Below are positions 1-5,565 of a stretch of 6,555 bases of DNA, one piece after another. The notes beneath the pieces are model-generated. The model saw only the letters and a list, made by a program, of their open reading frames with translations, was not told where the DNA came from and did not search any database. The translations under genes were made by a program, and so were the position numbers. Source of the stretch: an uncultured Collinsella sp. Its GTDB lineage: Bacteria > Actinomycetota > Coriobacteriia > Coriobacteriales > Coriobacteriaceae. The first letter of the stretch is position 1; each line of letters starts with the position of its first letter. The stretch is from contig CAUBWQ010000052.1 of assembly GCA_958439775.1 (NCBI GenBank), forward strand, positions 1 through 6,555. The letters are read 5' to 3'.

Positions 1-1437
1 CTTGAGCCCGGCGATCTGGTTGCCGTGCGCACCGGCATGTCCATCTGCATTGACGGCGTGGTCGAGCAGGGGAGCGCCATGGTCAACCAGGCGACCCTGA
101 CCGGCGAACCGCTGGCCGTCGAGCGCAGCGTGGGCGACGACGTGTTCGCCGGTACCGTCGTGGAAGACGGCAGCATCTTGGTGCGCGTGCGCGCCAACAC
201 GGCTCAGACCAAGCTCCGTTCGATCGTCTCGCTCGTGCAGACGGCCGATTCGCTCAAGTCCGAGGGCCAGTCGCATATGGAGGACCTTGCCAACAAGATC
301 GTCCCGTGGAACTTCCTGCTCGCGGGCCTTGTCGCTCTCACCACACGTAGCCTCATTAAGACCTCGGCGGCGCTGATGGTCGACTACTCGTGCGCACTCA
401 AGCTCACGGGTTCCGTTGCCGTCATGACCGCTATGAGCGATGCTGCCAAGATGGGCGTGATGGTCAAGGGCGCCAAGTACTTTGAGTCGTTTGCCAAGGC
501 CGATACCATTGTCTTTGATAAGACCGGCACACTCACCGAGGCGCAGCCGCGTCTTGCCTGTGTGCTCACCACCGATGGCTGGAGCGAGGACGAGGTTCTG
601 CGCCTTTCCGCCTGCCTGGAGGAGCATTTCCCGCATCCGGTGGCGCGTGCCGTGGTCAACGCTGCCCGCGAGCGCGGGCTCGAGCACCGCGAGCGCCATG
701 CCGCCGTCGAGTACATCGTGGCACACGGCATCGCTTCGTCCATCGAGGGGCGTCGCGCGATTATCGGCTCGGCGCACTTTGTGTTTGAGGACGAGAGCGC
801 GCAGCTCGAGTCCGACATTAAGGAGCAAATCGAGTTCCAGATGCAGGGCCTGTCGCCGCTGTATCTGGCGGTCGACGGCACGGTCGTCGGCGTGCTCGGA
901 ATCGAGGATCCGCTCAAGCCCGGGGTTCGTGAGGCCATCGCCGACCTGCATGCGCTGGGTGTCAAGCATGTCGTTATGCTCACGGGCGATTCGGAGCGCA
1001 CGGCCGAGCGCATTGCGCACGAGGCGGGTGTCGACGAGTTTAAGGCCGAATTGCTGCCCGAGGACAAGTACGCCTATGTGGAGCGCATTAAGAGCGAGGG
1101 GCGCCATGTTGCCATGGTGGGCGACGGCGTCAACGATTCGCCGGCGCTCGGTTTGGCCGACGTGGGCTTGGCGATGGGCGGTGGAAGCGACATCGCCAAG
1201 GAGGTCGCCGATATCATCCTGACCGATACGGATCTGGCCGCGATCGTGCGTCTGCGCCGCATGAGCCAGGGCCTCATTGATCGTCTGACGAGCTCCTATT
1301 CTAAGGTGATGCTCACCAACTCAGCACTCTTGGCACTGGGCATTACCGGCGCGATTACCCCGCAGGCGTCGTCGCTGCTGCACAACGGCTCGACGATTGC
1401 CTACAGCCTGAGCAACGCGAAAGCGTATCTGCGTTAG
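1..1437 (+). CDS. P1B-type heavy-metal-translocating ATPase, C-terminal part (5' end off-window)
   Basis: ATP-driven membrane pump for a transition or heavy metal cation; the substrate cannot be fixed from this fragment. The reading frame is open from base 1 (478 residues visible), so the N-terminal membrane helices and any metal-binding domain lie to the left; the GTG at 25 is only an internal codon. Seen in order (window residue numbers): actuator-domain TGE at 34-36; two membrane segments at about 103-120 and 122-143; the phosphorylation motif DKTGTLTE with Asp173; the HP dipeptide at 212-213 typical of P1B pumps; TGD at 328-330; GDGVND at 374-379; two C-terminal membrane segments at about 436-475. 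The membrane metal site before the phosphorylation domain reads DYSCALKL (Cys131, Lys134) in place of the usual Cys-Pro-Cys, and the following TGS lacks the proline common there. The gene ends just before a strong terminator. Family certain; metal unknown. Confidence 0.95.
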   Translation, partial: LEPGDLVAVRTGMSICIDGVVEQGSAMVNQATLTGEPLAVERSVGDDVFAGTVVEDGSILVRVRANTAQTKLRSIVSLVQTADSLKSEGQSHMEDLANKIVPWNFLLAGLVALTTRSLIKTSAALMVDYSCALKLTGSVAVMTAMSDAAKMGVMVKGAKYFESFAKADTIVFDKTGTLTEAQPRLACVLTTDGWSEDEVLRLSACLEEHFPHPVARAVVNAARERGLEHRERHAAVEYIVAHGIASSIEGRRAIIGSAHFVFEDESAQLESDIKEQIEFQMQGLSPLYLAVDGTVVGVLGIEDPLKPGVREAIADLHALGVKHVVMLTGDSERTAERIAHEAGVDEFKAELLPEDKYAYVERIKSEGRHVAMVGDGVNDSPALGLADVGLAMGGGSDIAKEVADIILTDTDLAAIVRLRRMSQGLIDRLTSSYSKVMLTNSALLALGITGAITPQASSLLHNGSTIAYSLSNAKAYLR

Positions 1438-1463
1438 CAGGCGTGTTCGCCAACGTTATCTGG

Positions 1464-1507
1464 CCTGCGCCCAGACGGCATCGGTATCGTCTGGGCGCAG
1501 GTCTTTT
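1464..1507 (+). terminator. Rho-independent terminator after the P-type ATPase
   Basis: A perfect 14-bp stem pairs 1464-1477 (CCTGCGCCCAGACG) with 1488-1501, around a 10-base loop, followed by TCTTTT at 1502-1507. It begins 27 bases after the ATPase stop codon and separates that gene from the toxin-antitoxin promoter. Confidence 0.88.
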
Positions 1508-1511
1508 GCAT

Positions 1512-1538
1512 TTGACCATTTGCTAGCTTCTCTATAAA
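1512..1538 (+). promoter_or_regulatory. Candidate promoter of the toxin-antitoxin operon
   Basis: TTGACC at 1512-1517 and TATAAA at 1533-1538 are good matches to sigma-70 type -35 and -10 boxes. The 15-base spacer is short, which lowers confidence. The position, right after a terminator and before the antitoxin start, fits. One TTGCTAGC element lies inside the spacer. Confidence 0.5.
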
Positions 1539-1560
1539 GTGTTGCTAGCGGTGCTAGCAA
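1520..1560 (+). promoter_or_regulatory. GCTAGC repeat cluster, probable antitoxin operator
   Basis: TTGCTAGC occurs at 1520-1527 and again at 1542-1549, exactly 22 bases (about two helical turns) apart, flanking the -10 box. The second copy forms an inverted repeat with GCTAGCAA at 1553-1560 across a 3-base centre. Direct and inverted half-sites overlapping a promoter just upstream of a ribbon-helix-helix antitoxin are what autoregulated toxin-antitoxin operons usually show. That the antitoxin binds here is inference. Confidence 0.6.
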
Positions 1561-1580
1561 TTGAAGGGAGCGGGATCAAC

Positions 1581-1934
1581 GTGGGTGCTGTTAGCGGCAT
1601 GGCGCAGGTGAACGTTCGCGTAGATCGCCAGATCAAGAACCGTGCCGAGGAGGTGCTGCGGCTTTCGGGCGGGTCGCTGCCCGAGCTCATCAAAAAGGTG
1701 GTGGCCAAGGTCGCGCAGGGTGGCGGGCAGTGCGAGGAAGTGCTTGCGGCCGTCGACGACCGGCAGCAGATCGTCGCGCCCGATACTCCGTTTGCCGCAT
1801 CATGGGCGGCGGCGGATCAGCTTTACGCGGACCTGGGCATCGCTACGTCGCCCGTATCCGACGATCGCGATTGGGACACAATCTATTCCGAAGCCATGGA
1901 CGAGCGCTATCGCCAAAAGGGGATGATCTTGTGA
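1581..1934 (+). CDS. RelB/DinJ-like ribbon-helix-helix antitoxin
   Basis: Likely antitoxin that neutralises the PIN toxin encoded next to it and represses its own operon. The N-terminal part (residues about 9-45, beginning QVNVRVD) has the short strand followed by two helices of RelB/DinJ-type ribbon-helix-helix DNA-binding proteins; the acidic C-terminal half, with its DRDWDTIYSEAMDERY stretch, is the probable toxin-binding region. I chose GTG 1581 (117 residues) because AAGGGAG at 1564-1570 lies 10 bases upstream; ATG 1599 (111 residues, starting MAQVNVRVD like many family members) is a real alternative. A longer frame from GTG 1539 would begin inside the operator and lacks a ribosome binding site. 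The stop overlaps the toxin start by GTGA, so the two are translationally coupled. The family call is good; the precise antitoxin family is not certain. Confidence 0.8.
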   Translation: MGAVSGMAQVNVRVDRQIKNRAEEVLRLSGGSLPELIKKVVAKVAQGGGQCEEVLAAVDDRQQIVAPDTPFAASWAAADQLYADLGIATSPVSDDRDWDTIYSEAMDERYRQKGMIL

Positions 1935-2446
1935 GCGGGGCTCCCCTCAAAATAATGGTGGATGCCAACGTATGGGTTGATTCGTTTTGCGTCGACCATG
2001 CCGAGTCGCTTGCCGCGCGTGCGTTTATTGGGCAGGCGGCGGAGACGGGAGCGTTGCTGTTCTTTCCGGTGCATATCGCCAAGGACGTGCTGTATGTTGT
2101 CCAACACGAGCTGAAGCGCAGCGTTCTTGCCAGCGGGGGAGTGCTCGAAGAGGCATCTGCCCGTGCAATTGGTGATGCGGCGTTGGCGTTTGTTCGGAAT
2201 ATGACCGAAAACGCCACGGCCGTGGGCGCTGATGCATCCGATCTGTGGCTAGCCGACAAATATTTGACGCTCCATCGCGATTACGAGGACAACTTGGTAC
2301 TCGCCGCGTGCAAGCGCGCGCAGGTCGATTACTTGGTGACCAACGATCGCAAACTGCTCGAACATGCCGATCTTGCAGCAAAGACACCTCGTCAAATAAT
2401 GCCGATTCTTGCTTTGGCCGAACGCGGCGGCGCGGCTATCGGTTGA
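1931..2446 (+). CDS. PIN-domain (VapC-like) ribonuclease toxin
   Basis: Probable toxin of the operon: a PIN-domain, metal-dependent endoribonuclease that would act on cellular RNA when freed from its antitoxin. It is 171 residues from GTG 1931, with AAAAGGGG at 1915-1922 as ribosome binding site and a 4-base overlap with the antitoxin stop. PIN signature: first acidic residue Asp11 in MVDANVWVD, a mid-protein acidic position probably filled by Asp52 (KDVLYVV, where Glu is more usual), the DYEDNLVLAAC motif at 117-127 with Asp120, and VTNDRKLL with Asn138-Asp139 near the C-terminus. The DYED...TND pattern resembles the PIN_3 branch. The open frame extends further upstream (to 1730), but that part overlaps the antitoxin and is not PIN-like. 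Residues after about 150 are unassigned. RNA target unknown. Confidence 0.85.
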   Translation: MSGAPLKIMVDANVWVDSFCVDHAESLAARAFIGQAAETGALLFFPVHIAKDVLYVVQHELKRSVLASGGVLEEASARAIGDAALAFVRNMTENATAVGADASDLWLADKYLTLHRDYEDNLVLAACKRAQVDYLVTNDRKLLEHADLAAKTPRQIMPILALAERGGAAIG

Positions 2447-2458
2447 CGCGAACTGTTT

Positions 2459-2506
2459 GCGGGCCTCTTGGACGACGATGCGCCAAGGGACCCGCTTCTG
2501 CTATTT
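2459..2506 (+). terminator. Possible terminator between convergent genes
   Basis: GCGGG plus CTTGG (2459-2471) pairs with CCAAG plus CCCGC (2483-2495), about 13 bp with one C-A mismatch, around an 11-base loop. It lies between the toxin stop and the convergent gene's stop. The following bases (TTCTGCTATTT) are only partly T-rich, so intrinsic termination is plausible but weak. Confidence 0.4.
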
Positions 2507-2939
2507 ACAAAAGCTCGGCCTTAATGGCGGGACTTTCTGCGAGCTGCTCGGCTGCCTTTTCGTCGGAGCTGTCGAGTGCTGCCAGGCTACGGTAGACCCA
2601 CTCGTTGACCTGGGTGTTCTTGACGCCTGCGGTCTGCATGAGGGCGCCTACCTCGCGGATTGCTGCGAGCAAGTCGGCTTTGGGACCCGCGAGCTCGACC
2701 TCGATGCCGTGGTAGGCGGACACGCCGCGGTTCTCACTCACGTGGTCGATAAAACCCTCGACGGTCTCGAGCTGCTGGGCGAGAGCGGCATCATCGTCAG
2801 CGTCCAGCGCGACGAGCGCGTTCGATACCGTGAGGGCGGGATGTCCGCAGGGGACAAAGCCCTCGATGACATCCATAGCTTCGGTAATGGTTGAGCCCAG
2901 GCCTGCGAGGGCATTGACGAGTTGCTGCTTGGTATCCAT
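2505..2939 (-). CDS. Hypothetical helical acidic protein
   Basis: I do not recognise this 144-residue protein. It begins with ATG at 2939-2937, with GAAAGGA (complement of 2945-2951) as a well-spaced ribosome binding site. The sequence is acidic, alanine- and leucine-rich and predicted mostly alpha-helical, with no signal peptide, membrane segment or clear catalytic motif. Residues about 45-60 are dense in Asp and Ala (ALDADDDAALAQQLE); a single Cys (31) and several Gly-Pro turns break the helices. The frame is well kept, with good codon use and a ribosome binding site, so the gene is likely real. It is convergent with the toxin gene and divergent from ssrA, so it appears to be a single-gene unit. 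Cytoplasmic location is inferred; function unknown. Confidence 0.8.
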   Translation of the reverse strand: MDTKQQLVNALAGLGSTITEAMDVIEGFVPCGHPALTVSNALVALDADDDAALAQQLETVEGFIDHVSENRGVSAYHGIEVELAGPKADLLAAIREVGALMQTAGVKNTQVNEWVYRSLAALDSSDEKAAEQLAESPAIKAELL

Positions 2940-2973
2940 AACGGTCCTTTCGACGGGTCAATTTTGCTTGGCG

Positions 2974-3001
2974 AAAATATACGTGACGCGATCGGTAGCA
3001 A
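2974..3001 (-). promoter_or_regulatory. Candidate promoter of the hypothetical protein gene
   Basis: On the minus strand TTGCTA (complement of 2996-3001) and TATTTT (complement of 2974-2979) are separated by 16 bases, upstream of the ribosome binding site at 2945-2951. The boxes are reasonable but not close to consensus. Confidence 0.35.
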
Positions 3002-3074
3002 AAGTGCGAAGTGCGGCGCACATTGGGGTCTTCACAGCTCGTGCATAGAACAGCTGTCCGCTTTCAGAACGTGG

Positions 3075-3080
3075 TAAGAT
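3075..3080 (+). promoter_or_regulatory. Candidate -10 box of ssrA
   Basis: TAAGAT at 3075-3080 is a good -10 hexamer about 100 bases upstream of the mature tmRNA 5' end. No clear -35 box is visible at 16-18 bases upstream. If it is used, the transcript carries a leader of about 90 bases, including a CGGGG/CCCCG hairpin (3094-3107) and a TTGGG/CCCAA hairpin (3134-3151), which RNase P would remove. Confidence 0.35.
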
Positions 3081-3268
3081 AACACTCCACAAGCGGGGCT
3101 CGCCCCGTATGTTCCTTGAAAAGTCGACGGGTGTTGGGTGCTCGTGCCCAATGCCATCCAGACTTTCCCGACATTCGGGGGCGACTGGTTTCGACACGAT
3201 AGCTCTGAGAGAGGAAGCAAGCCGAGGTCTCCTCGCCTCGTTAAACAGGGGTGCCGTCAAATTGAATT

Positions 3269-3310
3269 GACAACAACTCTTCTTTTGAGCCTATGGCTCT
3301 CGCTGCTTAG
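3269..3310 (+). other. tmRNA tag-peptide reading frame
   Basis: Codons GAC AAC AAC TCT TCT TTT GAG CCT ATG GCT CTC GCT GCT TAG give DNNSSFEPMALAA. The ALAA end is what ClpXP-type proteases recognise; Met replaces the common Tyr or Leu before it. The exact resume codon (ATT 3266, GAC 3269 or AAC 3272) cannot be decided by eye; GAC is favoured because it has an A four bases upstream, as in the E. coli resume context. Confidence 0.7.
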
Positions 3311-3512
3311 TTTATAGCGGCGCGTCAACCCGGTGATTTCCCCGACACCGGCGCGACGTCATGTTAGGGGAATGCTCCTGCGCACGTAATCGGTATGGCG
3401 CGGGCTAAGACTGAACCGGTTGGGATGCCGCGAGCGTGTCGCTGCGCGCAAAGCGTCCGAGACAAAACCAGCGACTGAGCTTGGAGATGCCAATCAGGGG
3501 GCTTTCGTGGAC

Positions 3513-3540
3513 CGGAGTTCGATTCTCCGCGCCTCCACCA
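3513..3540 (+). other. Probable prophage attachment site in the ssrA 3' end
   Basis: The T-arm and acceptor end of ssrA is a well-known target of tyrosine integrases. Here the bases right after the CCA end switch to a minus-strand phage lysis operon while ssrA stays complete, as expected when an element restores the gene end on insertion. The exact core cannot be defined because the second att copy is outside the window. Confidence 0.45.
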
Positions 3541-3551
3541 ACTGTTCAGTA

Positions 3552-3575
3552 GGCGAACACATACGCGTGTTCGTC
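3552..3575. repeat. Inverted repeat next to the att site
   Basis: GGCGAACAC (3552-3560) can pair with GTGTTCGTC (3567-3575) around ATACGC, 9 bp with one G-T pair. GTTCGT recurs at 3569-3574 and 3587-3592. It lies 11 bases past the tmRNA end. It may be an integrase or excisionase binding site, or a weak hairpin helping tmRNA 3' end formation; no T-run follows. Confidence 0.4.
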
Positions 3576-3608
3576 GTTAGGCGGGCGTTCGTATTGCTCG
3601 TCAGATAG

Positions 3609-3640
3609 AAAGAAGCCGCTCCATACGGGGCGGCTTCTTT
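3609..3640. terminator. Bidirectional terminator between ssrA and the prophage lysis operon
   Basis: AAAGAAGCCGC (3609-3619) pairs perfectly with GCGGCTTCTTT (3630-3640), extended by TCC/GGG to a 14-bp stem with an ATAC loop. The A- and T-rich stem ends provide T-tracts in both directions. On the minus strand it begins 5 bases after the stop codon of the last lysis-operon gene; on the plus strand it is the first strong terminator after ssrA. Confidence 0.88.
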
Positions 3641-3645
3641 GCGTT

Positions 3646-3957
3646 CTAGGCCTGCGGCATGATCTCCTGCTCGCCGTCCTCGTCCATGTACGGCATGAGG
3701 AACACGCCGCCCTGCTCGGTGGTAAGCAGCAGGTACTCGCGGTTGTGCTCGTCGCACACGATTTCCTGGCCGATGCCCTCGGGCAGGTCGTATATGGGGC
3801 CGTCCGTGCGGGCTTGCCTCACGGTCACGTCTTGCGCTCCCATGGCCTGCGACGCGCAGCTGGCGGCGGCCAGGACGATGAACAGCAGGACGACCGCTGC
3901 GAGGATGGGGCCGCACCCGCCGTTGCGCTCCTCGTCTGCGGGGCTCGGGTACGGCAT
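3646..3957 (-). CDS. Small membrane-anchored prophage protein with DUF6440-like C-terminus
   Basis: Last gene of the lysis operon, 103 residues, starting at ATG 3957, 3 bases after the endolysin stop, with AAGGTGGG within the endolysin end as ribosome binding site. A short polar N-terminus (1-16) is followed by one hydrophobic segment at about 17-35, ending in AAASC, which could be a membrane anchor or, less convincingly, a lipoprotein signal (Cys34; the -3 position is Ala, not Leu). The rest is acidic; residues about 64-100 (QEIVCDEHNREYLLLTTEQG then MPYMDEDGE) follow the pattern of small DUF6440-type proteins: a value tied to a polypeptide D-x-x-x-x-E/Y-L core and a closing D-x-DG turn. The role is unknown; position suggests lysis accessory, spanin-like or lysogenic-conversion functions, none shown by the sequence. 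Confidence 0.75.
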   Translation of the reverse strand: MPYPSPADEERNGGCGPILAAVVLLFIVLAAASCASQAMGAQDVTVRQARTDGPIYDLPEGIGQEIVCDEHNREYLLLTTEQGGVFLMPYMDEDGEQEIMPQA

Positions 3958-3960
3958 GGC

Positions 3961-4773
3961 CTATCCCACCTTCACCAGATAGTCGTCGGCCTCTGGCTTG
4001 CCCGTGGCCTTGCCCACGGCGATGTAGCGCGTTGCGCCGCTGTAGCCCGTGTATCGGCCCCACACGTAGCCGTCGGCGATCTTGTACCAGTTATCCAGCG
4101 TCACGGTCTCGCCGCTGGAATAGTGCGCCACCTCGGTGCCGCCCAGGCCGGGGGCGTCGCGCACGCGCAGGTAGTCCACAGTGCAGCGGTAGGTGCCGCC
4201 GAAGTTCTCGGTCGTTTCCTGCTGCGCAGGCTGCGGCTGTGGGACGGCTGCGGGGGCGCTTCCAGCAGTGATGCCGAAGCATTCCAGGTAGATGCGCGCC
4301 AGCTCGTCCAGGTTGCCGTTGAACTTCTCGCGGTCGCCGTCGTTGTCGATGAAGCCGTTCTCGCACAGGCGGTAGTTGATGCCGCGCGCGGCGGCTCGGT
4401 TCGGGTTCGCGAGGTCGGAACGGCGCACCAGCTTCTCGGAGCGCCCGGGCATGAACGCCGCCAGCTTGTCGGCCAGCGCATTGTCGTACTCGTCAGGCTC
4501 AAAGCCCTCCTTGATGATGACGTGCGCGCCGTGGGCCGTGGCGATGCCGCTGGCGTCCATGTGCAGCTCCACCACTGGCGCGTCGGTGCTCAGGCGGTTA
4601 AGCCCGCCGTCGGCGTACCAGTTGCGAGACGTATCGCCCAGCTCGACCTCGGAACCGCCCAGTTCCTTGATTCGCTGGCCCAGGGCGCGAACGCGCTCGG
4701 CCTCGGTGCAGCCGCCTGCGCAGCAGCCGGGGTCGCCAGCGCCGTGGCCGCAGATGATGAACAGTTTAGCCAT
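3961..4773 (-). CDS. Phage endolysin: N-acetylmuramoyl-L-alanine amidase (Amidase_3) with SH3 domain
   Basis: Cell-wall hydrolase that cuts the bond between N-acetylmuramic acid and L-alanine in peptidoglycan to release phage progeny. It has 270 residues. The N-terminal zinc amidase domain (about 3-167) shows the Amidase_3 metal and catalytic residues: His10 in CGHGAGDPG, Glu24 in TEAE, His71 in VELHMDAS, and Glu138 in LCENGFIDN. A proline- and glutamine-rich linker (about 173-190) leads to a bacterial SH3 domain (about 195-255, YLRVRDAPG and the WYKIADGYVWGRY core), which binds the wall. There is no signal peptide, so it needs the holin for export. ATG 4773 is preceded by GGAAGGAG, which overlaps the holin stop, indicating coupled translation. 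Cysteines 8, 17, 18 and 22 cluster near the active site, which is unusual and may reflect a disulfide or simple divergence. Confidence 0.93.
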   Translation of the reverse strand: MAKLFIICGHGAGDPGCCAGGCTEAERVRALGQRIKELGGSEVELGDTSRNWYADGGLNRLSTDAPVVELHMDASGIATAHGAHVIIKEGFEPDEYDNALADKLAAFMPGRSEKLVRRSDLANPNRAAARGINYRLCENGFIDNDGDREKFNGNLDELARIYLECFGITAGSAPAAVPQPQPAQQETTENFGGTYRCTVDYLRVRDAPGLGGTEVAHYSSGETVTLDNWYKIADGYVWGRYTGYSGATRYIAVGKATGKPEADDYLVKVG

Positions 4774-4776
4774 TGC

Positions 4777-5082
4777 TTACTCCTTCCCGCCTACGGTCAC
4801 GCCCAACAGGGCGTCGAGCCACTTGGATGTGATGCCTACCGACTTGAACAGCGTGTAGGCCGCCTGCACGCCGCCTACCACGGCGAAGGCGCACGTGACC
4901 CATGCGCCCGGGTCTGCGGGCACGCCGCCCACGAAGCCGGTCACGACGCCCGCCAGGAGCGAGCAGCCCAGCGCCAGGATGCGCGCGGCCTTGCCGGTCA
5001 TGGCCTCGGTCTTGATTAGCTGCACCGCGAACGGCACGGCGAAAGACAGCACGATGGCTGCGATTGCTTGCATTTCTGTCAT
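4777..5082 (-). CDS. Phage holin, three membrane segments
   Basis: Small membrane protein expected to form the holes through which the endolysin reaches the cell wall. The start at ATG 5082 (101 residues) is chosen because AAAGGA sits 7 bases upstream; an upstream in-frame extension to 5127 would overlap the preceding gene and has no ribosome binding site, and ATG 5073 is a less well-placed alternative. Three hydrophobic segments lie at about 5-23, 34-54 and 60-79, with basic residues between the first two (KAAR) and a short polar tail ending GGKE. The second loop (VPADPGA) is typical of small actinobacterial phage holins. It lies directly upstream of the endolysin, with the endolysin ribosome binding site in its last codons. 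The holin call rests on size, topology and position; the exact family is not identified. Confidence 0.82.
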   Translation of the reverse strand: MTEMQAIAAIVLSFAVPFAVQLIKTEAMTGKAARILALGCSLLAGVVTGFVGGVPADPGAWVTCAFAVVGGVQAAYTLFKSVGITSKWLDALLGVTVGGKE

Positions 5083-5095
5083 TTCGGATTCCTTT

Positions 5096-5509
5096 CTATC
5101 GAGCCGATTCCTTGTAGAGCAGGTCAACGCGGTCGGCGATGTGGTCGACCTTCGCCGCCATGCCCTGGCTGCGCGCCTGGCTGTTCGCCAGGTCGGCGTG
5201 CAGCACCTCGTTGGAGGTCACGACGGACTCCATGAGCGCCTTCATAGCCTCCATCAGCGCGTTGCTGCGCTCCATCTGCGCGGCGATGCGGCCCTCCATC
5301 TGGCTGCGCTCGCGGTCGCGCTGCGCCCGCTCGTCCACCTCGTCCTGCTTTCGCTCTTCGCGCTTGAGGTCGATGTTCGCCTTGCGCTCGTTCTGGGCCT
5401 TGAACTCTTCGAGGAACTGCTTGCCGAAGTACAGGACCACTAGGACGAGCAGCGCGCCGAAAAGCGACCCGGGGCCGTACGGCGCGAAGATTTCCAGCAC
5501 GTCGGTCAT
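5096..5509 (-). CDS. BhlA/UviB-like holin-like protein with long coiled coil
   Basis: A 137-residue protein whose layout, an N-terminal membrane segment (about 15-32, after a Gly-Pro-Gly turn) followed by a highly charged helix, matches the BhlA/UviB group of holin-like and bacteriocin-associated proteins; those members are usually shorter (about 70-90 residues). Here the charged part (about 33-100, rich in Glu, Arg, Lys and Gln, with many heptad-like stretches) and a further amphipathic helix to residue 137 make an extended coiled coil. The start at ATG 5509 has the strong AGGAGGTGAG 7 bases upstream; GTG 5521, in frame just before, is inside the ribosome binding site and unlikely. It is the first gene after the internal terminator and leads the holin-endolysin set by 13 bases. 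It may be a second holin, an antiholin or a membrane scaffold; this is inference from layout and place. Confidence 0.7.
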   Translation of the reverse strand: MTDVLEIFAPYGPGSLFGALLVLVVLYFGKQFLEEFKAQNERKANIDLKREERKQDEVDERAQRDRERSQMEGRIAAQMERSNALMEAMKALMESVVTSNEVLHADLANSQARSQGMAAKVDHIADRVDLLYKESAR

Positions 5510-5528
5510 TCGTTTTCTCACCTCCTCG

Positions 5529-5544
5529 AATCGCTGCCGCGATT
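5529..5544 (-). promoter_or_regulatory. Short inverted repeat ahead of the lysis genes
   Basis: AATCGC (5529-5534) and GCGATT (5539-5544) form a 6-bp inverted repeat around TGCC, between the terminator and the ribosome binding site of the first lysis gene. It could be an operator or weak hairpin controlling lysis-gene expression; no good promoter boxes are visible beside it. Confidence 0.25.
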
Positions 5545-5565
5545 GTCCGCGAGGTGTCGCCGGGC

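Larger units (their letters stand above)
3177..3540 (+). ncRNA. ssrA: tmRNA (transfer-messenger RNA)
   Basis: tmRNA rescues stalled ribosomes, acting as an alanyl-tRNA and then as a short message that adds a degradation tag. At 364 bases it has a usual one-piece length. The acceptor stem is GGGGGCG (3177-3183) paired with CGCCTCC (3530-3536), followed by A and an encoded CCA (3538-3540). The 5' part has the conserved GGTTTCGAC; the T-arm is CGGAG, TTCGATT, CTCCG (3513-3529). The tag frame ends at TAG 3308-3310 and reads NNSSFEPMALAA, with Asp (GAC 3269) or Ile before it; an in-frame TGA at 3263-3265 limits how far upstream the resume codon can be. The first codon is therefore probably not the usual alanine codon. 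The 3' end is the inferred prophage attachment site. Confidence 0.97.

Noticed and set aside
384..1067. Minus-strand open frame opposite the P-type ATPase
   Set aside because: Ser/Ala/Arg-rich shadow of the ATPase reading frame, which carries all the conserved motifs.
1730..1930. N-terminal extension of the PIN toxin frame upstream of GTG 1931
   Set aside because: It overlaps the antitoxin in another frame, is Arg/Gly-rich and unlike PIN proteins; GTG 1931 has a well-spaced ribosome binding site.
2409..2894. Plus-strand open frame opposite the hypothetical helical protein
   Set aside because: The minus-strand frame has a good ribosome binding site, sensible start and balanced composition; this one has neither start signal nor recognisable features.
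3420..3608. Small plus-strand open frame running through the 3' half of ssrA
   Set aside because: The sequence is structural RNA (pseudoknot region, T-arm and acceptor), so the frame is accidental.
3745..5019. A long (424-residue) plus-strand open frame across the endolysin and holin genes
   Set aside because: It is antisense to two clearly functional minus-strand genes, is low-complexity (Ala, Val, Gly, His and Arg rich), has no motif or ribosome binding site, and is explained by high GC codon bias.
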